Source: JASHPR01 sp963808705
GTDB taxonomy: Bacteria > Actinomycetota > Actinomycetes > Streptosporangiales > Streptosporangiaceae
Length of the DNA stretch: 64,000 nucleotides
NCBI GenBank assembly: GCA_963808705.1
Contig: CAWEHB010000005.1
Span: forward strand, 372,001-436,000
Direction of reading: 5' to 3'
In this document: positions 33,342 to 41,080 of the stretch, in pieces
Position numbering within the stretch: the first letter of the stretch is position 1
How the letters are laid out: each line of letters begins with the position of its first letter
The notes under the pieces: model-generated
Seen by the model: the letters and a program-made list of their open reading frames with translations, nothing else
What the model was told of the DNA's origin: nothing
Databases searched by the model: none
Position numbers and translations under genes: made by a program

Positions 33342-34442
33342 ATGGGCAGCCTCGTCCCGTTCTGGTTCATCGTCATCGCGTTCTTCTGGACCGGGTTCTT
33401 CATCCTGGAGGGGTTCGACTTCGGCGTCGGCATGCTGCACAGCCTGGTCGGCACCGACGACGCCAGCCGCCGGGCCGCGATCAACACGATCGGGCCGCTG
33501 TGGGACGGCAACGAGGTCTGGCTGATCGTGGCCGGGGCCGCCATGTTCGCCGCGTTCCCCGGCTGGTACGCGACGATGTTCTCGGCCCTCAACCTCGCGC
33601 TCGTGCTACTGCTCGGGGCGCTCATCGTCCGCGGCCTGGCGTTCGAGTACCGCGGCAAGCGCGACACGGTCCGCTGGCGCCGCACCTGGGGTGTGCTGCT
33701 GACCGTGGGCAGCGTGCTGGCCCCGCTGCTGATCGGCGTGGCCCTCGGCGACCTGCTGCACGGGCTGCCGATCAACTCCAGCCAGAATTACACCGGGTCC
33801 TTCTGGGACCTGCTGCAGCCCTACGGGATCTTCACCGGCATCACCCTGGTCCTGCTCTGCCTGCTGCACGGCGCGACGTTCCTGTCCCTGAAGACCACCG
33901 ACGACATGCGCGAGCGCTCCTGGCTCCTGGCCCGCCGGGTGGCCCCGTTCACCGGCGCCGCCGTGGTGGCGTTCATCATCTGGACCCACGTGACCCACAC
34001 CACCGCGTTCTTCCTCAACCCGATCGAACTGCTCGCCATCCTCGCCGCCCTCGCCGCCGTGTGGCTGGTCTACGACCACCGCGAGGGCTCCGCCTTCGCC
34101 GCCACCACGGTCACGATCGCGTCCTGCATCGTGGCGATCTTCGTCGGCCTGTACCCCAACGTGATGGTGTCCACCACCAACGCCGCCTACAACCTCACCG
34201 CGCGCAACACCGCGTCCGGGGCGTACTCGCTCAAGGTCATGACCGTTGTCGCCATCATCCTCTTGCCGGTGGTGCTCGCCTACCAGATCTGGACCTACTA
34301 CGTGTTCCGCCGGCGCGTCAGCAAGCAGGAATTCCAGGAATCACCCCCGACGCCGGTCCCGGCGTCACCCAAGCCTGGCTCGCCGCAAGGCACGCGGCCG
34401 CCGACCACGACCCCCGGCGCGACCGCCGCATCGGCCGACTGA
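33342..34442 (+). CDS. cydB: Cytochrome bd oxidase subunit II
   Basis: 366 residues from ATG 33342 in an operon with cydA. FIVIAFFWTGFFILEGFDFGVGM and INTIGPLWDGNEVWLIVAGAAMFAAFP are diagnostic of CydB; about eight helices; a proline/threonine-rich cytoplasmic tail. Pairs with CydA to form the bd-type terminal oxidase. Confidence 0.96.
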   Translation: MGSLVPFWFIVIAFFWTGFFILEGFDFGVGMLHSLVGTDDASRRAAINTIGPLWDGNEVWLIVAGAAMFAAFPGWYATMFSALNLALVLLLGALIVRGLAFEYRGKRDTVRWRRTWGVLLTVGSVLAPLLIGVALGDLLHGLPINSSQNYTGSFWDLLQPYGIFTGITLVLLCLLHGATFLSLKTTDDMRERSWLLARRVAPFTGAAVVAFIIWTHVTHTTAFFLNPIELLAILAALAAVWLVYDHREGSAFAATTVTIASCIVAIFVGLYPNVMVSTTNAAYNLTARNTASGAYSLKVMTVVAIILLPVVLAYQIWTYYVFRRRVSKQEFQESPPTPVPASPKPGSPQGTRPPTTTPGATAASAD

Positions 34443-34496
34443 CGACGGGGGACGGGTCGGCCCGCGGCAGCGGCCCCCGGCCAGCTGCCTGCCACA

Positions 34497-34513
34497 TCAC
34501 CCTCCCGGAGTGA
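34497..34513. promoter_or_regulatory. 17-bp operator copy TCACCC-TCCCG-GAGTGA
   Basis: One mismatch to TCACCC-N5-GGGTGA, 58 bases before the G6PDH-like start at 34571, in the 128-base gap after cydB. Confidence 0.55.
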
Positions 34514-34570
34514 TGGCGGAGCGCCGCAGGCACGGTCGGATGGATAGCGGGCATCGGCAGAGGAGCTGAG

Positions 34571-35947
34571 ATGGCGACGAACAAGGTAGACGCGCTGGTG
34601 ATCTTTGGCGCTACGGGCGATCTGGCGAAGCTGGAGACGTTCCCGGCTCTGGTGGGCCTGGTCGAGCGGGGAGTGCTCGACATGCCCGTGGTCGGGGTGG
34701 CCAAGAGCGGGTGGGGGCTTGAGCAGTTCCGTGACTACGCGGTGGCGTCGCTGCAGCTCAACCACATGGACCCGACCAGCCCGGCCGCGCAGAAAATGCT
34801 GGGGCTGCTGCGGTACGTGGACGGGGACCTCGGCGACGAGGCCACGTACAAGGCGATGTCGGACGCGGCGGGCCCCGGCCCGCTGCTGTTCTACCTGGAG
34901 GTGCCGCCGGTGCTGTTCGGGCGCATCGCGGAGGGCATCGCCGGGGCCGGGCGGGCCCAGGGCGCGCGGGTGATGGTGGAGAAGCCGTTCGGCACCGACC
35001 TGGCCAGCTCGCGGGCGCTGAATGACACCATGCACAAGTACTTCCCCGAGGACGCGATCTTCCGGGTAGATGACTGGCTGGCGTTCGACCCGGTGGAGAA
35101 CGTGCTGTTCGTCCGGTTCGCCAACTCGGTGCTCGAGCCGCTGCTCAACCGGACCCACGTGGAGCGCATCCAGATCACGATGGCCGAGGCGTTCGACGTG
35201 TCCGACCGGGGCCGGTTCTACGACCGGACCGGCGCGATCCGGGACGTGGTGCAGAACCACATGCTCCAGGTGCTGGCCACGGTGCTGGCCGAGCCGCCGG
35301 ACGGTCAGGCCCGCCTGGAATCATGGCCGGACGCCAAGGCGCGGGTGATCTCGGCGCTGCGGCCGCTGGCCCCGGAGGACACCGTGAAGGGCCAGTACGA
35401 GGGATACCTGGACGTGGCCGGGGTGGCGCCGAATTCGACCACCGAGAGCTACGTGGCCCTGCGGACCGAGTGTCATACCTGGCGGTGGTCGGGGGTGCCG
35501 ATCTTGATCCGGGCGGGCAAGTGCCTGCCGGTGACCGCGACCGAGATCGACATCCAGTTCAAGCGGCCGCCGCATGATGTGTTCGGGATTGAGCCGTACG
35601 CGGTGCGCAACTCGCTGCGGTTCCGGGTCTGGCCGGAGACCGCGGTCACCATGGAACTGGCCGGCAAGAAGCCAGGCGCCGGGCTGGAGCCCGCGCCGGA
35701 GGAGCTGACCTTCTCCGGCGAAGCGGGCGCGGACATGCGCCCGTACGACCGGCTGATCGGCGCGGCGCTGGACGGGGACCGGTGGCTGTTCGCCCGCCAG
35801 GACACCGTCGAGGCGGCCTGGGAGGTCGTCGACCCGGTGCTGGGCGATGTCACCCCGGTGCACGTCTACCCCCGCGGTTCCTGGGGCCCGAAGGAAGCCG
35901 ACCGGCTGCTGCCCGGCCGCGACATGTGGTACGACCCGGCCGGCTGA
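34571..35947 (+). CDS. zwf: Glucose-6-phosphate dehydrogenase-like protein with altered active site
   Basis: 458 residues. Overall a G6PDH: dinucleotide motif VIFGATGDLAKLETFPAL, VMVEKPFGTDLASSRALN, DVVQNHMLQVLA with the catalytic-base histidine, and a normal C-terminal beta domain. The substrate motif RIDHYLGKE, however, reads RVDDWLAFD: the phosphate-binding histidine is aspartate and the key lysine is phenylalanine. Classical glucose-6-phosphate binding should therefore be impaired, and another sugar or a regulatory role is possible. Its position between cydAB and NDH-2, with an operator upstream, ties it to the redox island. The symbol marks the family only. Confidence 0.8.
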   Translation: MATNKVDALVIFGATGDLAKLETFPALVGLVERGVLDMPVVGVAKSGWGLEQFRDYAVASLQLNHMDPTSPAAQKMLGLLRYVDGDLGDEATYKAMSDAAGPGPLLFYLEVPPVLFGRIAEGIAGAGRAQGARVMVEKPFGTDLASSRALNDTMHKYFPEDAIFRVDDWLAFDPVENVLFVRFANSVLEPLLNRTHVERIQITMAEAFDVSDRGRFYDRTGAIRDVVQNHMLQVLATVLAEPPDGQARLESWPDAKARVISALRPLAPEDTVKGQYEGYLDVAGVAPNSTTESYVALRTECHTWRWSGVPILIRAGKCLPVTATEIDIQFKRPPHDVFGIEPYAVRNSLRFRVWPETAVTMELAGKKPGAGLEPAPEELTFSGEAGADMRPYDRLIGAALDGDRWLFARQDTVEAAWEVVDPVLGDVTPVHVYPRGSWGPKEADRLLPGRDMWYDPAG

Positions 35948-35983
35948 GCAAAGCAGGCCGGGTGAGACAGAGCGGAGCATCCG

Positions 35984-37351
35984 ATGACAGACGAGTCCAA
36001 GCAGCACAAGGTCGTCATCATCGGCGGCGGCTTTGCCGGGCTGTTCGCGGCCCGTGCCCTGAAACGCAGCGACATCTCCGTCACGCTGATCGATCGCTTG
36101 CCGTACCACCTGTTCCAGCCGCTGCTCTACCAGTGTGCCACGGGCATCCTGTCCGAGGGGAAGATCGCCGCCCCGCTGCGGGACGTGCTGAAGAAGCACA
36201 AGAACGTCGACTGCATCATGGCCGAGGTCGTCGACATCGACACCGAGCGACGGCGGGTCATTGCGCTGCGGCTCCCCGGCGAGCACATCGAGTACCCCTA
36301 CGACGACCTCATCGTCGCCGCCGGTGTCCGGACGAGCTACTTCGGCCATGACGAGCTCGCCCGCTTCGCGCCGGGCATGAAAACCATCGGGGACGCCCTG
36401 TCGATCCGGCGCCGGGTGTACGGCGCGTTCGAGCTGGCGCAAACCGCGCCCACCCCCGAGGAACGCCGCCGCTGGCTCACCTTCGCCCTGGTCGGCGCCG
36501 GCCCGACGGGCGTGGAGCTGGCCGGGCAGATCCGGGAGCTGGCCACCAAGACCCTCCGCGCCGAGTACCGGAATATCAAGCCGGAGGAGGCGCGGGTGCT
36601 GCTCTTCGACGGCGGCGGCGCACCGCTGGCCAGCTTCGGGCCGAAACTGTCCGAGAAGGCGGCCCAGGTCCTGCAGAAGCTGGGCGTCGAGCTGCACATG
36701 CACTCGATCGTCACCCACGTCGAACTTGGCTCGCTGCAGGTCCGCTCTCCCGACGGCTCGACCGTCACCTACGACGCCGGGACCGTCCTGTGGAGCGCCG
36801 GCGTGGAAGCCCCCCCGCTCGCCGCGGCCGTGGCGAAGGCCACCGGCGCCCAGCGTGACAAGGCGGGGCGCATCCAGGTCGAGGACAACTGCACCATCCC
36901 GGGGCATCCCCATATCTACGTCCTCGGTGACATGATGAGCCTGCGCCAGCTTCCCGGCGTCGCCGAGGTGGCGATGCAGTCCGGGCTCTACGCCGGGAAC
37001 CGCATCAGGCGCCAGGTCGCCGGGCAAGAGTCCGACAAACCGTTCCGCTACCACGATCTCGGCTCGGCGGCCTACCTCTCCCGCGGCCACGCCGTCGTCT
37101 CGGCCGGCCCCCTGAAGACCGACGGCTTCCTGGGCTGGTGGGCATGGCTGTTCATCCACATCGGTTTCCTGACCGGCTACCGCAACCGCGTGGGAGCGGT
37201 GCTCAGCTGGTGGCTGGCCTTCACCCGCGACCTGCGCCGTGAGCGAGCCTTTACCACGGAGTACATCGACACGCTGCGCGACATCTACACGTATGCTCCC
37301 TTGCTCGATGACCCGCCCGCGGCACCGCCGGGCGCCGCCTCGTCCCCGTAG
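35984..37351 (+). CDS. ndh: Type II NADH:quinone dehydrogenase (NDH-2)
   Basis: 455 residues from ATG 35984, 36 bases after the G6PDH-like gene. FAD motif KVVIIGGGFAGLFAARAL, NADH motif FALVGAGPTGVELAGQIREL, and the quinone-site region GVAEVAMQSGLYAGNRIRRQ; two C-terminal amphipathic helices (GWWAWLFIHIGFLTGYRNRV) anchor it to the membrane face. Transfers electrons from NADH to quinone without proton pumping. With cytochrome bd it gives a minimal low-oxygen respiratory chain. Confidence 0.93.
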   Translation: MTDESKQHKVVIIGGGFAGLFAARALKRSDISVTLIDRLPYHLFQPLLYQCATGILSEGKIAAPLRDVLKKHKNVDCIMAEVVDIDTERRRVIALRLPGEHIEYPYDDLIVAAGVRTSYFGHDELARFAPGMKTIGDALSIRRRVYGAFELAQTAPTPEERRRWLTFALVGAGPTGVELAGQIRELATKTLRAEYRNIKPEEARVLLFDGGGAPLASFGPKLSEKAAQVLQKLGVELHMHSIVTHVELGSLQVRSPDGSTVTYDAGTVLWSAGVEAPPLAAAVAKATGAQRDKAGRIQVEDNCTIPGHPHIYVLGDMMSLRQLPGVAEVAMQSGLYAGNRIRRQVAGQESDKPFRYHDLGSAAYLSRGHAVVSAGPLKTDGFLGWWAWLFIHIGFLTGYRNRVGAVLSWWLAFTRDLRRERAFTTEYIDTLRDIYTYAPLLDDPPAAPPGAASSP

Positions 37352-37354
37352 CGG

Positions 37355-37615
37355 CTACTCGAGCGGCTGGCTGTCGCCCTGGAGGCGGCGTATCTCCAGG
37401 ACCTGCACCCCGAGGGTCTCCAGCCGGGCCAGGAGCCCCTGGAGCGCCGCCTGGTCCTGGAGCGGGCCGTGCAGCACGGTCTCAACTTGATGGTGCACGG
37501 AGGCGCGGAGCCGCTCGAAGTCGAGCAGGGCCTCGGGCGGGAGGGTCCCAACTACCCGGATCTCATAGTAGTGGGATGCCACCGCAAGGCCCCCAAGGTT
37601 CTCGGCGAAAGCCAT
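37355..37615 (-). CDS. Small LAL-associated protein 2 (YYEIRV domain)
   Basis: 86 residues from ATG 37615. SHYYEIRVVGTLPPEALLDF ... HGPLQDQAALQGLLARLETL ... VQVLEIRRLQG is colinear with small protein 1 (23976-24215). Convergent with ndh (four-base gap) and divergent from LAL regulator 2 at 37804. An operator copy with the same unusual CCACTC left half as in paralogue 1 lies 38 bases upstream. Role unknown; conserved pairing suggests it works with the regulator. Confidence 0.78.
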   Translation of the reverse strand: MAFAENLGGLAVASHYYEIRVVGTLPPEALLDFERLRASVHHQVETVLHGPLQDQAALQGLLARLETLGVQVLEIRRLQGDSQPLE

Positions 37616-37652
37616 CGTGAGTCAACGCTGCTACGGCCTGGCCCGCCACGCC

Positions 37653-37740
37653 CCACTCGGGACGGGTGATTCGGTGACATCGTCACCGGGGACGGGTGGT
37701 CACCCTGGTGAGATCGGGGGAGGGTGATGACCAGTCACCC
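37653..37740. promoter_or_regulatory. Operator cluster between small protein 2 and LAL regulator 2
   Basis: Four related palindromes in 88 bases: CCACTC-GGGAC-GGGTGA (37653-37669), GGTGAC-ATC-GTCACC (37673-37687), GGGTG-GT-CACCC (37694-37705) and GGGTGA-N7-TCACCC (37722-37740). The first faces the small protein, the last is 64 bases before the regulator start. Dense packing suggests cooperative binding or autoregulation. Confidence 0.6.
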
Positions 37741-37803
37741 GTATCCGTGTGAGAACAGGGCTGGGCGAAAGTGGGGTTCGCTGATCGGGAGGGTGAGACC
37801 AAA

Positions 37804-40518
37804 ATGGTGACCAGCGCGGCTACGCCGCCCCTGGCCAGCTCAGCGCGGCCGGCCGCCGAGGCTGACGATCCGCTCCTGATGTCCAAGATCACGGTGCCCG
37901 GCATGCCCGGCTGGCTGGTTCCCCGGCTGCGCGTGGAAAAGCTCATCACCCAGGGAACCCAGGGCAGCATGACCACGGTCACCGGTCCTCCTGGCGCGGG
38001 CAAGACGATGGCTCTCGCGCTGTGGGCCGCGAGCCGCGCGCCCGCCGGCCCCGTCGCGTGGGTCACCATCGACGACTATGACAACCGGCCCAGGGTCTTC
38101 TGGTCCTACGTCCTGGCGGCTCTGCAGCGGGCCGGCGTTCCCATCCCGAAGGGCCTGTCCGCGACGGCGCGACGCTATGCGGTCGACCATGAGTTCCTGC
38201 TCCGGTTCGTGTCGCTGATCGCGGCGCAGGACCCGCCGCTGACGCTGGTGCTCGACGATGCCCACCTGCTGACGGCGCCGAAGGTACTGGACGGGCTGGC
38301 CTACGTGCGCAGGCACGCCGGCCCGGGCCTGCGCCTGGTGGTCGCCTCGCGGATGGACCCGCTGCTGCCGCTGCACCGGTACCGGCTCACCGGGGAGCTC
38401 ACCGAGATCCGGGCCAGCGACCTCGCCTTCACCATCCCCGAAGCCCGGCTGCTCATGGCGCAGCACGGCATCACGCTGTCGGCAGAGTCGCTGGAACGCC
38501 TTACCAGAAGAGCCGAGGGCTGGGCGGCGGTCATGCGCCTGGCGGCCATCTCCATGGACGGGCATGCCGACCCTGATCAATTCGTCAAGGAACTGATCGC
38601 CGAGGACAGCGCCGTGGCCGGATTCCTGGTCGAGGAGGTGCTCAACGCTCAGCCCGCCCACGTCAGGGACTTCCTGCTGCGGACGAGCATCCTGGACCGG
38701 ATCAACGAGCACGTGGCCGGCGTGCTGGTCGACGACAGCCGGTACGCGGCGGTCCTCCCTGAGCTCGCGCGGACGAACCCGCTCGTCCAGCGGGACAACG
38801 GCGGCTGGTACCGCTACCACTCGTTGTTCGCGGCGGTCTTGCGCCTGAAGCTGCGGCGCGAGCACCCCGGCGAAACGCCAGGCCTGCATCTGCGCGCGGC
38901 CCGGTGGTACCGGCGCAGCGGGCAGTTCGCCGAGGCGGTCCGGCATGCGGGAGACGCGGGTGACTGGCCGTTCGCGGCCCGGACGGTCGTTGACGAGCTG
39001 GTCATCGACCGGCTTATCGACCCTAGGGGCAGCGAGCCGCTGGCCGGCGGATTCCGGCCCATGCCGCGAGGCCGGGAGTGGACGGAGCCGCAGCCCTGGC
39101 TCGTCGCGGCGGCGATCGACTTCGCCCGCGGCCAGGACGCCGCGTGCGAGGCCTCGCTCAGCGCCGCGGAGCGCCTGCTCGAGCGGGTTCCCGCCGGGGA
39201 CGAAAGGCCGTCCCGGCTCGCCGCCGCACTGATCCGCCTGGCCCTGTCCCGGCGCAACGGGGATCTTGACGCGGCGGCGGCCGCGGTTTCCGCGGCGCAG
39301 GACCTGGTCGCGGCCCTTCCCGAAGACCAGCTGGCCCGGCACCCGGGGATCGCCGCGCACGTGCTGGCCGGACGCGGGGCCATAGAACTCTGGTCCGGCC
39401 GTTTCGATGAGGCGTCGGCCCTGTTCGCGGCGGGCGCGGCCGCCGAGCGCGCTCCGGAGCGCGAGCGCGAGCGGGCCGACTGCCTCGGGCATCTCGCCCT
39501 GATCGAGATGCTGCGAGGACGGCTGAGCCGGGCCGCGGAGCTGGCCGCCGAGGCGACGGGCAGGCCGGGCGGCGATATGGACCAGTCGGCAGGCCCCACG
39601 AGCCAGGCGGCCGAGGTGGCGCTCGCATCGGTGTACCTGGAGCGCAACGAGTTGCCGCGCGCGCACCGCTGGCTGAAACGGGCCCTTGACGCCCTGCGCG
39701 CCCGGCCGGACCGGCTGATCGGCTCGGCCGCCTGTCTGGTAGCGGCCCGCCACAGCCTGGCCGAAGGCCACGGCCAGACGGCGCTGGACATCGTTGACCG
39801 GGCCTGGCGTGGCTGGTCGCCCCCGGCATGGATCGAAAACCGGCTGATGGTGCTGCGCTCGCAGGCTTACGCCGCGATGGCCGACTTCCAGTCGGCCATC
39901 GACACGGCCACCCAGGCCGACCCGGAGTCCTCGCTCGACGCGACGGTCACCCTGGCGCGTGCCCTGCTGGCCACCGGAGACCTGCAAGCCGCCCGGCATG
40001 CGCTGCCCAGCGCGCTGCCCGCGCCATCCAGCCGAGCGGCGTCCGACCGGTTCCTGCTGGCGGCCTGGCTGCTCGACGCGCATCTCAGCTACGGCAGCGG
40101 CGACCCCGCCCACGGCCGCCGGTCACTCGAGCGCGCCCTGCGGCTCGGCGAGCCAGAGCAACTGCGGCTGCCGTTCGCCATGGAGCGGAGCTGGCTCCGG
40201 CCGGTCTTGCGGCGTGACCCCGAGCTGGCTCACCCCTACCGGCGGCTGCTCGAGCCCGACCTGGTCAGCCCCGGCCAGGCCGACCCCCGGCCGCCCGGCC
40301 CCGGGCAGGCCGCACCCGTGATCGTTGAGCCGCTGAGCGAGCGCGAGCGCGAAGTGCTCGAGCACGTGTCAGCCATGGAGAGCACGGCCGAGATCGCAGC
40401 CGGGATGTACATCTCGGTGAACACCGTGAAGACCCACCTCAAGAGCATCTACCGCAAGCTGTCGGTCAGTCACCGTGGCGAGGCGGTGCGCCGGGCCAGG
40501 CAGTTCGGCTTGCTCTAG
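37804..40518 (+). CDS. LuxR-family ATP-binding (LAL/MalT-type) regulator 2
   Basis: 904 residues from ATG 37804 (GGGAGGG upstream). P-loop GPPGAGKT (61-68), Walker B LVLDDAHLL, LVVASRMDPLLPLHRYRLTG, a TPR-like helical middle, and the C-terminal LuxR domain LSEREREVLEHVSAMESTAEIAAGMYISVNTVKTHLKSIYRKLSVSH. Closely colinear with regulator 1, so the regulator-plus-small-protein modules at 24 and 37 kb are duplicates. Its stop overlaps by a few bases the convergent small protein 3. Confidence 0.9.
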   Translation: MVTSAATPPLASSARPAAEADDPLLMSKITVPGMPGWLVPRLRVEKLITQGTQGSMTTVTGPPGAGKTMALALWAASRAPAGPVAWVTIDDYDNRPRVFWSYVLAALQRAGVPIPKGLSATARRYAVDHEFLLRFVSLIAAQDPPLTLVLDDAHLLTAPKVLDGLAYVRRHAGPGLRLVVASRMDPLLPLHRYRLTGELTEIRASDLAFTIPEARLLMAQHGITLSAESLERLTRRAEGWAAVMRLAAISMDGHADPDQFVKELIAEDSAVAGFLVEEVLNAQPAHVRDFLLRTSILDRINEHVAGVLVDDSRYAAVLPELARTNPLVQRDNGGWYRYHSLFAAVLRLKLRREHPGETPGLHLRAARWYRRSGQFAEAVRHAGDAGDWPFAARTVVDELVIDRLIDPRGSEPLAGGFRPMPRGREWTEPQPWLVAAAIDFARGQDAACEASLSAAERLLERVPAGDERPSRLAAALIRLALSRRNGDLDAAAAAVSAAQDLVAALPEDQLARHPGIAAHVLAGRGAIELWSGRFDEASALFAAGAAAERAPERERERADCLGHLALIEMLRGRLSRAAELAAEATGRPGGDMDQSAGPTSQAAEVALASVYLERNELPRAHRWLKRALDALRARPDRLIGSAACLVAARHSLAEGHGQTALDIVDRAWRGWSPPAWIENRLMVLRSQAYAAMADFQSAIDTATQADPESSLDATVTLARALLATGDLQAARHALPSALPAPSSRAASDRFLLAAWLLDAHLSYGSGDPAHGRRSLERALRLGEPEQLRLPFAMERSWLRPVLRRDPELAHPYRRLLEPDLVSPGQADPRPPGPGQAAPVIVEPLSEREREVLEHVSAMESTAEIAAGMYISVNTVKTHLKSIYRKLSVSHRGEAVRRARQFGLL

Positions 40519-40919
40519 CCTGCTGCGGCGCCCAGCACGCCCGCGATCTCATCGAGGGTCACGCCGTGGTCGAGCGCTGTCGCGATGGCCTGGTCGTAGG
40601 CGGCCCGGGACTCGTCGGCCGCCACCAGCGCGGCCAGGCGGACCAGCGCGCGGGTTCTCACGTCGAGCCCGGGCTCCCCGACGTTGCCGGCCTCGGGACA
40701 GGCGCCGAGGTCGTTGAGGCTGACCATGTGCAGCGCGAATTCCTGGAACCGTTCCAGCAATCCGTAGAACTCGGATTCGTCGCGCACCGAGGCCATCACG
40801 CACGTCCAGCCCCGGCCGGTCTCGATCAGCAACTCATCCCCGGCGCCCGTCAGCAGGTGCTTGCATTCACCCTGAAGGATGATCCGGTACCGGCGGCGAG
40901 GGCCTGCGGGCGCGGTCAT
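40515..40919 (-). CDS. Small LAL-associated protein 3, YRI domain fused to CMD-like domain
   Basis: 134 residues from ATG 40919 (GGAGGAAG upstream). Residues about 10-70 (YRIILQGECKHLLTG ... FYGLLERFQEFALHMVSLNDL) align in pattern with small proteins 1 and 2. The second half, LDVRTRALVRLAALVAADES ... YDQAIATALDHGVTLDEIAG, is the helical carboxymuconolactone-decarboxylase/AhpD-like fold without the CxxC of true AhpD. It lies downstream of, and on the same strand as, LAL regulator 3, separated by 161 bases that carry two strong palindromes. Confidence 0.72.
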   Translation of the reverse strand: MTAPAGPRRRYRIILQGECKHLLTGAGDELLIETGRGWTCVMASVRDESEFYGLLERFQEFALHMVSLNDLGACPEAGNVGEPGLDVRTRALVRLAALVAADESRAAYDQAIATALDHGVTLDEIAGVLGAAAG

Positions 40920-41008
40920 GATCGAGCTTCCTCCGGTGGCCAGGGCTTGAGTTCGGCGCGATGCCTGCACTTCCCCAGGCGACTGGCGCTACACACCCTT
41001 TTTACGCA

Positions 41009-41056
41009 CCCATAGGGTGAGAAATTCTCACCCTATGGGCGTGTTCACCCGGGTGA
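41009..41056. promoter_or_regulatory. Long palindrome plus TCACCCGGGTGA upstream of small protein 3
   Basis: A 31-base inverted repeat with perfect 15-base arms: CCCATAGGGTGAGAA (41009-41023), one spacer base, TTCTCACCCTATGGG (41025-41039). Six bases later a perfect 12-base palindrome TCACCCGGGTGA (41045-41056). Both contain the island's GGGTGA/TCACCC halves. Located after the LAL 3 stop (41081) and 90-137 bases before small protein 3; could act as operator, terminator hairpin, or both. Confidence 0.65.
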
Positions 41057-41080
41057 CCCGCGCCGTCACGGCGGCGCACA

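Noticed and set aside
35960..35975. GGGTGA half-site before ndh
   Set aside because: No TCACCC partner at the 5-base spacing; ndh can be read from the G6PDH-like transcript.
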